DNA of 7,250 nucleotides from Candidatus Latescibacterota bacterium (GTDB taxonomy: Bacteria; Latescibacterota; UBA2968; GCA-2709665): contig JASLMQ010000038.1 in the NCBI GenBank assembly GCA_030746455.1, positions 1 to 7,250 of the forward strand, in the 5' to 3' direction. Positions 1-5,665 of this stretch are shown here, piece after piece; within the stretch, counting starts at the first letter, position 1, and each line of letters opens with the position of its first letter. A program made the position numbers and the translations under genes. The notes beneath the pieces were generated by a model. That model was given only the letters and a program-made list of their open reading frames with translations, had not been told where the DNA came from and did not search any database.

Positions 1-46
1 CCGCTCGCTCCGCCTCACCCAATCGCACCCCTCTTCGCTTGCTCAT
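1..46 (-). CDS. Partial CDS, N-terminus of unknown protein, runs off left edge
   Basis: Read on the minus strand, an ATG at 46-44 opens a frame that continues to the window edge and encodes MSKRRGVRLGEAERA. A near-perfect Shine-Dalgarno (AAAGGAGGG, 61-53) lies 7 nt upstream of the ATG, which makes this a convincing gene start despite only 15 visible codons. The visible peptide is basic and hydrophilic and shows no signal peptide. Its function cannot be judged from this length. The gene diverges from tdh across a 361-bp spacer and has its own promoter-like sequence close upstream (69-97). A chance open frame is possible, but the quality and spacing of the ribosome-binding site argue against it. 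Confidence 0.65.
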   Translation of the reverse strand, partial: MSKRRGVRLGEAERA

Positions 47-68
47 GGTGGACCCTCCTTTCTGACCA

Positions 69-97
69 ACTATAGGTCACTGGAGTGTCCAAGTAAA
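69..97 (-). promoter_or_regulatory. Sigma70-like promoter for the minus-strand partial gene
   Basis: On the minus strand a TTTACT (-35, 97-92; 4 of 6 match to TTGACA) is followed after exactly 17 nt by TATAGT (-10, 74-69; 5 of 6 match to TATAAT). The start of transcription would fall near 62, so the 5' leader would be only about 16 nt and would begin almost at the Shine-Dalgarno. Spacing and position are good. Assignment rests on sequence match alone. Confidence 0.5.
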
Positions 98-144
98 CTC
101 AGGGGCGCTGGAGCCGGGGTGTCTTGGCAACGTGGACGAAGAGG

Positions 145-173
145 TTGACAAAGCCTCTCATCTTGTGTAAGTT
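145..173 (+). promoter_or_regulatory. Weak candidate promoter upstream of the tdh leader
   Basis: A perfect -35 TTGACA (145-150) is followed by a 17-nt spacer and TAAGTT (168-173), which matches the -10 consensus at only 3 of 6 positions. If used, it would give a tdh leader of roughly 230 nt passing through the hairpins at 236-274, or a short transcript ending there. No better plus-strand candidate was seen nearer to tdh. Confidence 0.25.
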
Positions 174-235
174 CCAGTCACAATCGATCGCAGTGGTGAT
201 TTGAGGCATATTGCGGCCACTCAAAAAAACTCGCT

Positions 236-274
236 AAAAAGCCGTCAGGTAACCCGGGCTTTTTGGCCCGGGTT
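236..274 (+). terminator. Overlapping alternative hairpins; terminator-like element in tdh leader
   Basis: Two stems compete for the same bases. AAAAAGCC (236-243) can pair with GGCTTTTT (257-264) around a 13-nt loop, giving an intrinsic-terminator shape with a T-run. AACCCGGGC (251-259) can instead pair perfectly with GCCCGGGTT (266-274) around a 6-nt loop, giving a stronger GC stem. Bases 257-259 are shared, so the two cannot form together. The element lies 134 nt before tdh. It may end an upstream short transcript or act as a conditional attenuator. The minus strand also has T-runs beyond the GC stem, so termination in that direction is possible. Confidence 0.45.
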
Positions 275-407
275 TCGTGCTTCTGCTCAGTGCCCGGGGC
301 TTTGTTAGCGCCGGGCCTCTCTGTTTGGACCAAGGAATTGTGCGAGCCAGAGCGACCGCCTCTCCTCGAGGGGCGCCTGATGGTGATCAGCGGAAGGAGT
401 TCGATTC

Positions 408-1538
408 ATGTCGGAGAAGATGAAGGCCGTTCGCAAGGCCAAAGACGAGCCGGGGCTTGTCGTTGAGGACATACCGATTCCCGAGGTGGGGCATCACGAC
501 GTCCTCATCCAGATCGAGGCCGCCAGTATCTGCGGCACCGACGTTCACATCTGGAAGTGGGACGAATGGAGCCAGCAAAGGATCCACACGCCTCTGACCC
601 TCGGACACGAGCTAGCCGGCACCGTTGTGGCTGTCGGAGACCTCGCCGAAGAGATCAAGGTGGGCGACTACGTCTGCGCCGAGAGCCACATCACCTGCGG
701 GCACTGCTTCCAGTGCCGTACCGGGCAGGCGCACATGTGCCCGAGGACCCAGATCCTCGGTGTGGACCGTGACGGCTGCTTCGCCGAATACATCAGCGTC
801 CCCGAAAAGGCCATCTGGAAGAACGACCGCAGTAAGCTCCCGCCCGAGATCGCCACACTCCAGGAGCCCTTCGGCAATGCCGTGTACGCGACCCTCACCA
901 ATGACCTGGCGGGCCAGACCGTCACCGTGTACGGGTGTGGGCCCATCGGGCTCTTCAGCATCGGGATTGCCCGCGGCTCGGGAGCCGCGGCCGTCTTCGC
1001 CGTGGATCCGGTGGACTACCGACTGGACCTCGCCAGGCAGATGGGGGCCGCTAAGACCTTCTGCCCATCGGAGGGAGACGACGTCGTCAGCGACATCCTG
1101 GAGGCCAACGAGGGCTTCGGCATCGACGTGGTGCTTGAGATGAGTGGCGCCGCCGGCGCCATCACCAACGCCTTCCAGACCGTACGCAACGGGGGCCACA
1201 TCACCCTCTTCGGCATTCCCTCCCGGCCGGTGGAGATCGATGTCGCCGAGAATATGATCTTCAAGAACCTGACCGTCTTCGCCCTCAACGGCCGTCGTAT
1301 CTGGGACAGCTGGTACCAGACCCGCTGGTTGCTCGAGAGCGGTGTTGTGGACCTGCGCCCCCTCATTACGCGCGATATGACCTTCGACCAGATCAACGAG
1401 GCCATGGAGCTCCTGGCGAACGGAGAGGCCTGCAAGATCGTTGTGCGACCCAACGGCGTTGCGCCCGAGCCTCCCAGTAAGCCGGATCGCACCGCATCTG
1501 AAGACGCCAACGTTCGCGGCGCGATTGTGCATCCGTAA
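408..1538 (+). CDS. tdh: L-threonine 3-dehydrogenase, zinc-dependent (MDR family)
   Basis: This is a cytosolic medium-chain dehydrogenase that oxidises L-threonine with NAD+ to 2-amino-3-ketobutyrate, the first step of threonine breakdown to glycine. The N-terminal GroES-like catalytic domain carries the Tdh-type sequence ICGTDVHIWKWDEWSQ (41-56). Catalytic-zinc residues are Cys42, His67 and Glu68; the structural-zinc cysteines are 97, 100, 103 and 111. The EPFGNAV signature is at 153-159, followed by a Rossmann nucleotide-binding loop GCGPIG (176-181) with an acidic Asp200 at the end of beta-2, which suits NAD. The start at 408 has GGAAGGAG (392-399) 8 nt upstream; the in-frame ATG at 420 has poorer spacing. 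At 376 residues it is about 30 longer than typical Tdh (about 341-348). The excess is a proline-rich, polar C-terminal tail (about 350-376) after the usual end. The usual partner kbl (2-amino-3-ketobutyrate CoA ligase) is not adjacent. A related sorbitol- or butanediol-type MDR is less likely given the Tdh signatures. Confidence 0.93.
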   Translation: MSEKMKAVRKAKDEPGLVVEDIPIPEVGHHDVLIQIEAASICGTDVHIWKWDEWSQQRIHTPLTLGHELAGTVVAVGDLAEEIKVGDYVCAESHITCGHCFQCRTGQAHMCPRTQILGVDRDGCFAEYISVPEKAIWKNDRSKLPPEIATLQEPFGNAVYATLTNDLAGQTVTVYGCGPIGLFSIGIARGSGAAAVFAVDPVDYRLDLARQMGAAKTFCPSEGDDVVSDILEANEGFGIDVVLEMSGAAGAITNAFQTVRNGGHITLFGIPSRPVEIDVAENMIFKNLTVFALNGRRIWDSWYQTRWLLESGVVDLRPLITRDMTFDQINEAMELLANGEACKIVVRPNGVAPEPPSKPDRTASEDANVRGAIVHP

Positions 1539-1552
1539 GCTTGAGTCAGAGT

Positions 1553-1639
1553 CCCCATCGGGTCTCATCTGGACCGGCGATTGGAGTGTGGTTTGGTCCT
1601 GTCGTCCGTGGTCTGTCGTCTGTCGTCTTCCCGATGGGG
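1553..1639. repeat. Perfect 10-bp inverted repeat enclosing the heptamer array
   Basis: CCCCATCGGG (1553-1562) and its exact reverse complement CCCGATGGGG (1630-1639) face each other across 67 nt, 15 nt after the tdh stop codon. A second perfect inverted pair, ATTGGAGT (1580-1587) and ACTCCAAT (1646-1653), interlocks with it in pseudoknot order. A third option pairs GGGGCA (1636-1641) with TGCCCC (1654-1659) as a compact hairpin. None has a T-run after it, so a standard intrinsic terminator for tdh is not evident. Confidence 0.6.
1601..1628 (+). repeat. Heptanucleotide tandem repeat, four copies of GTSGTCY
   Basis: Four back-to-back heptamers are visible: GTCGTCC, GTGGTCT, GTCGTCT, GTCGTCT. 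A degenerate further unit may precede them. The same heptamer occurs at 5666-5711 in the same orientation and at 5518-5543 in the opposite orientation. The array sits in the spacer between tdh and cysK, inside the loop of the 1553-1639 inverted repeat. Confidence 0.8.
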
Positions 1640-1695
1640 CATTGAACTCCAATTGCCCCTCAACGGCTCGTCCCGGATCCCCGACCTCCGGGCCC

Positions 1696-1724
1696 TTGAC
1701 CTCCCCCCCGCCTTTTGGTAACCT
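1696..1724 (+). promoter_or_regulatory. Candidate extended -10 promoter of cysK
   Basis: TTGACC (1696-1701; 5 of 6 to -35) is followed by 17 nt and TAACCT (1719-1724; 3 of 6 to -10). A TG at 1716-1717, one base before the hexamer, forms an extended -10 that could make up for the weak hexamer. A nearby TATATG (1724-1729) looks like a -10 but is 22 nt from the -35. The position, about 45 nt before the cysK start, suits an independent cysK promoter. Confidence 0.4.
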
Positions 1725-1755
1725 ATATGCTCTAATTGCTCAGGAAACCAAAAGG
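1711..1755. promoter_or_regulatory. Perfect 9-bp inverted repeat in the cysK promoter-leader region
   Basis: CCTTTTGGT (1711-1719) and ACCAAAAGG (1747-1755) are exact reverse complements separated by 27 nt. The left arm overlaps the proposed extended -10, and the right arm ends one base before the cysK Shine-Dalgarno (1757-1763). It could be an operator for a dimeric regulator or, in RNA, a stem next to the ribosome-binding site. The regulator is not identified and none is encoded in the window. Confidence 0.45.
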
Positions 1756-1768
1756 TAAAGGAGACAGA

Positions 1769-2704
1769 ATGGGCCGGATCTACGAAGACATCACCCAGAC
1801 GATCGGCAACACGCCTCTCGTCCGCATCGATCGGATCATGGACGGCGCAGGGGCAACGGTGCTGGCAAAGCTCGAGTCCTTCAACCCGCTCGCCAGCGTC
1901 AAGGACCGCATCGGTGTCTCCATGATCGACGCCGCCGAGAAGTCGGGCAAGATCACGGAGAACACGGTCATTGTAGAGCCCACATCGGGCAACACGGGCA
2001 TCGCCCTGGCCTTCGTGTGCGCCGCGCGAGGCTATCGCCTCATCCTCACCATGCCGGACAGCATGAGCGTGGAGCGCAGGATCCTTCTCAAGGCCCTGGG
2101 CTCCGAGCTGGTCCTCACGCCCGCCGAGAAGGGGATGAAGGGGGCGATTGCCGAGGCCGAGCGCATCGCATCGGAAGACCCCAACGCCCTCATCCCGCAG
2201 CAGTTCCAGAATCCCGCCAATCCGGAGATCCACCGCCAGACGACCGCCGAAGAGATCTGGAACGACACCGACGGCGAGGTCGACATCCTGGTCTCGGGCA
2301 TCGGCACCGGCGGCACCATCACCGGCGTGTCGGAGGTCATCAAGCCTCGCAAGCCCGAGTTCAAGGCGGTTGCCGTGGAGCCCGACGCCTCGCCGGTTCT
2401 ATCCGGCGGGGATCCCGGACCCCACAAGATCCAGGGCATCGGCGCCGGTTTCGTGCCCGACGTCCTGAACACCGACGTCATCGACGAGGTCGTTCGCGTC
2501 ACCAACGAGGAGTCCTTCGAAATGGCCCGGCGCGCAGGCGCCGAGGCGGGACTTCTCGTGGGTATCTCCTCCGGAGCCGCCCTCCACGCGGCGCGCGTCC
2601 TCGCCCAGCGCCCCGAGAACTCGGGCAAGACGATCGTCGTTATAATCCCCAGCTTCGGCGAGCGCTATCTCTCTACCGATCTCTTCACCGACCTCCGCGA
2701 ATAG
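1769..2704 (+). CDS. cysK: Cysteine synthase / O-acetylserine sulfhydrylase (PLP fold type II)
   Basis: This cytosolic PLP enzyme makes L-cysteine and acetate from O-acetyl-L-serine and sulfide, the last step of sulfur assimilation. The 311-residue length is normal for CysK. The PLP lysine is Lys45 in SVKDR (43-47). The substrate loop PTSGNTG is at 71-77, QFQNPANP at 145-152, the phosphate-binding GTGGT at 179-183, and the GISSGAA segment that contacts the pyridine ring at 265-271. The start at 1769 is chosen because AAAGGAG (1757-1763) sits 5 nt upstream and the protein then begins like other CysK; a start at 1736 would add 11 residues with no suitable ribosome-binding site. The gene follows tdh by 230 bp with its own likely promoter, so a shared operon is doubtful. 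CysM or a cystathionine beta-synthase-like enzyme is less likely because there is no extra domain and the motifs are CysK-like. Confidence 0.93.
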   Translation: MGRIYEDITQTIGNTPLVRIDRIMDGAGATVLAKLESFNPLASVKDRIGVSMIDAAEKSGKITENTVIVEPTSGNTGIALAFVCAARGYRLILTMPDSMSVERRILLKALGSELVLTPAEKGMKGAIAEAERIASEDPNALIPQQFQNPANPEIHRQTTAEEIWNDTDGEVDILVSGIGTGGTITGVSEVIKPRKPEFKAVAVEPDASPVLSGGDPGPHKIQGIGAGFVPDVLNTDVIDEVVRVTNEESFEMARRAGAEAGLLVGISSGAALHAARVLAQRPENSGKTIVVIIPSFGERYLSTDLFTDLRE

Positions 2705-2725
2705 CCTCGGTATCAGTAGCTATGA

Positions 2726-2754
2726 AAAAGGCGGCCCCATCGGGGCCGCCTTTT
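2726..2754. terminator. Strong bidirectional intrinsic terminator after cysK
   Basis: A 9-bp perfect GC stem pairs GGCGGCCCC (2730-2738) with GGGGCCGCC (2742-2750) around a 3-nt loop. It is extended by AAAA (2726-2729) against TTTT (2751-2754). It starts about 20 nt after the cysK stop. Because A-run and T-run flank both sides, it should also stop minus-strand transcription arriving from the convergent heparinase-like gene. Confidence 0.9.
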
Positions 2755-2785
2755 GTCGTTCCTCCCTCCCGCGCCTGACGCCATT

Positions 2786-2828
2786 GTCATTGCGAGCCTC
2801 GAACGTCAGTGAGAGGCGTGGCAATCTC
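2786..2828. repeat. GTCATTGCGAG...GCAATCTC palindromic intergenic repeat
   Basis: The stretch begins GTCATTGCGAGCCTC and ends GAGGCGTGGCAATCTC, with the arms forming an imperfect inverted repeat around a 12-nt centre. From general knowledge, dispersed repeats opening with GTCATTGCGAG and closing with GCAATCTC occur in intergenic DNA of many unrelated bacteria. Only one copy is in this window, so dispersal within this genome is inferred. The stem could form in either transcript. Confidence 0.65.
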
Positions 2829-2849
2829 GGTTCTCCACTCAGTGTCTAC

Positions 2850-3060
2850 TGCTTTTCTCTCAGCCCAGTTCAATCATCCGTCCCCCGCCCTTCCTCCATC
2901 GCCCGTCCGACATTTCTCAATTCCCAATTCTCAATGCTTTTCTGCGTCTCCCACCTCTTGGCCCAGTTCACTCCTCTGCGCCCGTCCCCTCCTCCCGACC
3001 CCGTCCGACATTTATCAATTCTCAATTCCCCGATTTCCAATGCTTCTCTGCCCTATCCCG
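2850..3060. repeat. Pyrimidine-rich degenerate tandem repeat (2.2 copies)
   Basis: Unit 1 (2850-2934) and unit 2 (2935-3040) share an ordered set of blocks: TGCTTTTCT at the start, GCCCAGTTCA (2863-2872 and 2961-2970), CCGTCCGACATTT (2903-2915 and 3001-3013), and runs of TCAATTC/CCAATTC at the end. A third unit opens at 3041 with TGCTTCTCT and continues into the last codons of the heparinase-like gene, whose stop is at 3055-3053. On the minus strand the element is strongly purine-rich and forms the 3' untranslated part of that gene's transcript. Confidence 0.75.
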
Positions 3061-5455
3061 CCTCCACCTTCTTCCCTCCCACCACAAACATCTCTCCTGC
3101 CTCCTCATCCTCGTCTATCTTCACAGCCGCTACTTCTCCGTCGGTCTTGATCCCTCCGCCTGATATCTCTTCTCCCGCATCATCCTGAAGCAGCACCCGC
3201 AGCTCTCCTTCCGCCATCGGCACCGTCGCCGCGTATCCGCCCTCGATCTCCTCGATCTGGGCTTCTCCATCCGGCGTCTCGCCGATCCGGTGCGGCCGCA
3301 GCACCGTCACGAACGCCTGTTTCGCCGCGGCCGTTGTCATCTCCGCCGTCAGGTGGTATTCCACCAGCTGGATCCGCTCTCTGGGTGGCGGGTCGAACTG
3401 ATCCGTCTGGCTGAGGGTCAATCCCGCAGGATGAAGGAACGACACGAGGCATCCCGCACCTCCGTTAGCGACCTTCACCTCCGTCCCATCGATCGACATC
3501 TCCGCCGGCGCGTGCAGGAACCACTGGTAGGTCGCCGGCTCGGGCGCCGCAAGCGAATCGAAGATCACCACGACCTCGGGCTTCACGAAAAGGATACGCC
3601 GCGTGAACCGGTCCAGCCGTCCCTCGTAGGCCTCGGCCGCCTCACCCGCAACGTAGTCGAACGTCGACGACGTGTGAAAGTCGACGATCTCTCCGCGTGC
3701 CGCGGGTGAGTAGTCCAGCTGACCCACGCCGTTCGCAGCCACCGAGTTGGTCGACTTCGTCTGGTGCATCCACTTCCGGTGGTGGTCGCTGCCGTGGACG
3801 TCCCGCTCGCCCGTGTGGATCAGGAGCCGGTCACCGAATGCAAGGAGCGAAAACGAGTTCTGCGCATCGAACCCGTGGCTCTGGGAACCATAGGGGCTGC
3901 TCTTGAAGATCACCCCTACGTTGTTCGCCGCGGAGGTCAGGTCCGTGTTCAGCGCCGCCTGTCCCACGCCGTGGAAGCACTTCGATGTCGGCAGGTCCGT
4001 CGGTTCCTTGGCCGTCACCGCCGGCAGCGTCCCGCGGACGAAGTCGATGTAGAGAGATCGGCCCGATCCCACCGCCTGCAGCAGCGGCGACTTCTCGCTG
4101 TCCTCCCATCTCCTCCGCTCACCGCGGGGGCCGTGGTCCGCGCCGGCGTACCAGCGCCAGTACGGGTTGCCCGCCTGGGCGGCCAGTACCGATACCAGAC
4201 GGCAATTCTGCGCCGAGCGGCGCCTCGTGGTGAGGTCGGCGAGCCCTCCGCTGGGCGTACCCGGTGGCTGGAAGTACATCGGGAAATCTCCCGCCTTTGC
4301 GAAATAGGGCTTCTCGAACGCGTCGATGCCCATCGCCTCCCGCATCACGTCCGCCCACCACAGGAACCGCTCGATGTAGCCATACCAGTACGACAGACCC
4401 TGATGCCACCCGCCGTCGTCGTCACACCAGGCCGGGTAGACGTTGCCGTACACGTTCAAGGCATACCACACCCACTCCTCGGCCTCGGGGATCTCGTCCA
4501 GGAACGCCGTCCCCACCTCGCCCAGGAAGTGCCACGCGCGCCCGGCGTGGCTGTCGTAGGGCTTCCAGAGGTATTCCTTCAGCACGAGTAGATGGTCGTA
4601 CATCTCGTCGCCCCGCGCCTTGAATACCTGACGACACTTGGCCCGGTCCGCCTCCGAAAGGAGATCATGGATGAAGGTGTAGGTCCGCGAGAAGTAGTAA
4701 TTGTAGGGCATCCCGGCTTCGTCGTTGTACCGGTAGCCCGTCGCCCCCTTGGGGTCCCACTCCGCGCAGGCCATCAGGATCTCTCTCGCCAGGCGTCCAT
4801 ACTCCTCCTGGCCGCCCAGCAGCCGCGTGAACCCGAGCGTAGCCGCGCTGTTGAGCGCCGCGATTGTGTACATCCGGTTCCCCCACCAGATCACGCGCCA
4901 CTCCTCGCTCAGACGCTCGCATCCTTCCGGATACACCGGCGGGTCCTCCGTCGGCGGCGGGTCCGCCACGATCTCGTCCGACGTCGCCACCAGCGAATCG
5001 TAGATCGGCTTGAGATCGCCCTGTGCGCGCTCGCGCAGGGCGTCCAGGTTCTCCGGACGCACGAACAGCCGCGGGTGGGATCGCGGGATCCTGCCGATCA
5101 GCTCCTCCCGCTCCGGCAGGGGCAGCGCCTTCGCCCCCTCCGCGATCGTGAACGCGATGGGCTGGCCCCACGCCGACGTCCCGCCATCGCCATCGTGGTA
5201 CCGAAACCGCCAGAACCAGCCTCCGGCCGAGAATGTCCGCGCCGGCCGGTGCACCGAATAGGTCACGCCCGTCGCTTCGTACTCGACCTGGGAGAAGTCC
5301 GCGTCCCGTGCGCACTGGACGTCGTACGACGCCGCGTTCTCTTGCGGCCGCCATACGAACGCCGGCGGCGTCTCCGTCTGGGTGCTGCCCTCCGCCGGCT
5401 GGAATCCCCATTCCCCGGGTCGTGCCGGTGTCTCGTCGACCTTCAGCTCAGCCAT
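3053..5455 (-). CDS. Heparinase II/III-family polysaccharide lyase-like protein
   Basis: The 800-residue product has the architecture of heparinase II/III-type lyases, which cleave uronate-containing glycans by beta-elimination. A beta-sandwich or Ig-like N-terminal part (about 12-104) leads into HPRLF (127-131), characteristic of the heparinase II N-terminal (DUF4962) group. An alpha/alpha toroid follows (about 130-440), then a C-terminal beta-sandwich with SHGFDAQNSF (526-535) and HQTKSTN (564-570). By family comparison, candidate active-site residues are His303, Tyr356 or Tyr358 (in GLSYWYGY) and His527; this alignment is by eye. The start at 5455 (MAELKVDETP) is preferred, with AAAGG 8 nt upstream. 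The open frame extends to 5740, but that extension is heptamer repeat sequence. No signal peptide is seen from this start, unlike many secreted members, so an intracellular oligosaccharide lyase is possible. The gene follows the Gfo/Idh/MocA gene and converges on cysK. The substrate (heparin-like, alginate or other) cannot be told. Confidence 0.8.
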   Translation of the reverse strand: MAELKVDETPARPGEWGFQPAEGSTQTETPPAFVWRPQENAASYDVQCARDADFSQVEYEATGVTYSVHRPARTFSAGGWFWRFRYHDGDGGTSAWGQPIAFTIAEGAKALPLPEREELIGRIPRSHPRLFVRPENLDALRERAQGDLKPIYDSLVATSDEIVADPPPTEDPPVYPEGCERLSEEWRVIWWGNRMYTIAALNSAATLGFTRLLGGQEEYGRLAREILMACAEWDPKGATGYRYNDEAGMPYNYYFSRTYTFIHDLLSEADRAKCRQVFKARGDEMYDHLLVLKEYLWKPYDSHAGRAWHFLGEVGTAFLDEIPEAEEWVWYALNVYGNVYPAWCDDDGGWHQGLSYWYGYIERFLWWADVMREAMGIDAFEKPYFAKAGDFPMYFQPPGTPSGGLADLTTRRRSAQNCRLVSVLAAQAGNPYWRWYAGADHGPRGERRRWEDSEKSPLLQAVGSGRSLYIDFVRGTLPAVTAKEPTDLPTSKCFHGVGQAALNTDLTSAANNVGVIFKSSPYGSQSHGFDAQNSFSLLAFGDRLLIHTGERDVHGSDHHRKWMHQTKSTNSVAANGVGQLDYSPAARGEIVDFHTSSTFDYVAGEAAEAYEGRLDRFTRRILFVKPEVVVIFDSLAAPEPATYQWFLHAPAEMSIDGTEVKVANGGAGCLVSFLHPAGLTLSQTDQFDPPPRERIQLVEYHLTAEMTTAAAKQAFVTVLRPHRIGETPDGEAQIEEIEGGYAATVPMAEGELRVLLQDDAGEEISGGGIKTDGEVAAVKIDEDEEAGEMFVVGGKKVEAG

Positions 5456-5517
5456 CGCTCCCGCCTTTCGCAATGTCTCTCCCCGTGGTTCCACCCTGAT
5501 CCGTCGTCTACAACCCC

Positions 5518-5543
5518 GACCACAGACCACAGACCGCAGACGG
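5518..5543 (-). repeat. Heptanucleotide repeat, antisense copy
   Basis: Read on the minus strand, this stretch is made of GTGGTCT-type heptamers (GTGGTCG, GTGGTCT, GCGGTCT and a partial unit). It is the same family as at 1601-1628 and 5666-5711, but inverted relative to them. A palindrome, CCCATG (5550-5555) with CATGGG (5562-5567), follows shortly on the plus strand. Confidence 0.7.
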
Positions 5544-5599
5544 CCAGAACCCATGCCACGCCATGGGCCGTGAGGCGGGCCTTCCCGTGGTCTGCTTGC

Positions 5600-5665
5600 C
5601 CTCCGTAGCTCCGGCCCGCCCGCCAAAGCTGCACAAGCAGCGGCGGCGGGAAGGAGCGAAGGAGG
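5600..5665. repeat. Long imperfect hairpin between the two minus-strand genes
   Basis: CCTCCGTAGCTCC (5600-5612) pairs with GGAGCGAAGGAGG (5653-5665) at 11 of 13 positions. Inside, CGCC (5621-5624) pairs with GGCG (5642-5645), and GCTGC (5628-5632) with GCAGC (5637-5641) around an ACAA loop. The whole 66-nt element folds into one long stem with small bulges. It lies directly beside the heptamer array at 5666-5711. No T-run follows on either strand, so it does not look like a classic terminator. Confidence 0.65.

Larger units (their letters stand above)
47..407. other. Divergent intergenic spacer upstream of tdh
   Basis: This 361-bp stretch separates the leftmost minus-strand gene from tdh and contains no convincing coding frame. 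It holds the minus-strand promoter (69-97), a weak plus-strand promoter candidate (145-173) and two overlapping alternative hairpins (236-274). A further G+C hairpin pairs GCCCGG at 292-297 with CCGGGC at 311-316. A small hairpin, CTGAT at 377-381 with ATCAG at 386-390, lies directly before the tdh ribosome-binding site. I looked for tRNA cloverleaf features, a Thr- or Gly-rich leader peptide and recognisable riboswitch cores and saw none. Confidence 0.6.
2705..3052. other. Convergent intergenic region filled with repeats
   Basis: The 348 bp between the ends of cysK (plus) and the heparinase-like gene (minus) hold the bidirectional terminator, a copy of a GTCATTGCGAG-type palindromic repeat (2786-2828) and a pyrimidine-rich tandem duplication (2850-3060). 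Open frames on the plus strand here (for example 2784-3188 and 2809-3150) are low-complexity Ser/Pro/Leu reading of the repeat, lack ribosome-binding sites and run into the heparinase gene, so I do not call a gene. Confidence 0.75.

Noticed and set aside
145..407. Known riboswitch or leader-peptide attenuator for tdh
   Set aside because: No recognised glycine riboswitch core, T-box sequence or Thr/Gly-rich short frame was seen; only generic hairpins remain.
1601..1628. Possible CRISPR array or remnant
   Set aside because: The units are 7 bp and contiguous with no spacers, unlike CRISPR repeats; no cas gene is present.
612..1652. Long minus-strand open frame (346 codons) opposite tdh
   Set aside because: It is antisense to a gene with complete catalytic motifs, has no ribosome-binding site and no recognisable domain; GC-rich codon use commonly leaves such frames open.
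1672..1692. CCCGGA/TCCGGG hairpin (1672-1677 with 1687-1692) as the tdh terminator
   Set aside because: The stem is only 6 bp, there is no T-run, and it lies over 130 nt after the stop codon, so termination is unsupported.
3764..5608. Two long plus-strand open frames (3764-4591 and 4592-5608) opposite the heparinase-like gene
   Set aside because: Both are Arg/Pro-rich shadow frames of a well-supported minus-strand gene, without ribosome-binding sites or known motifs.
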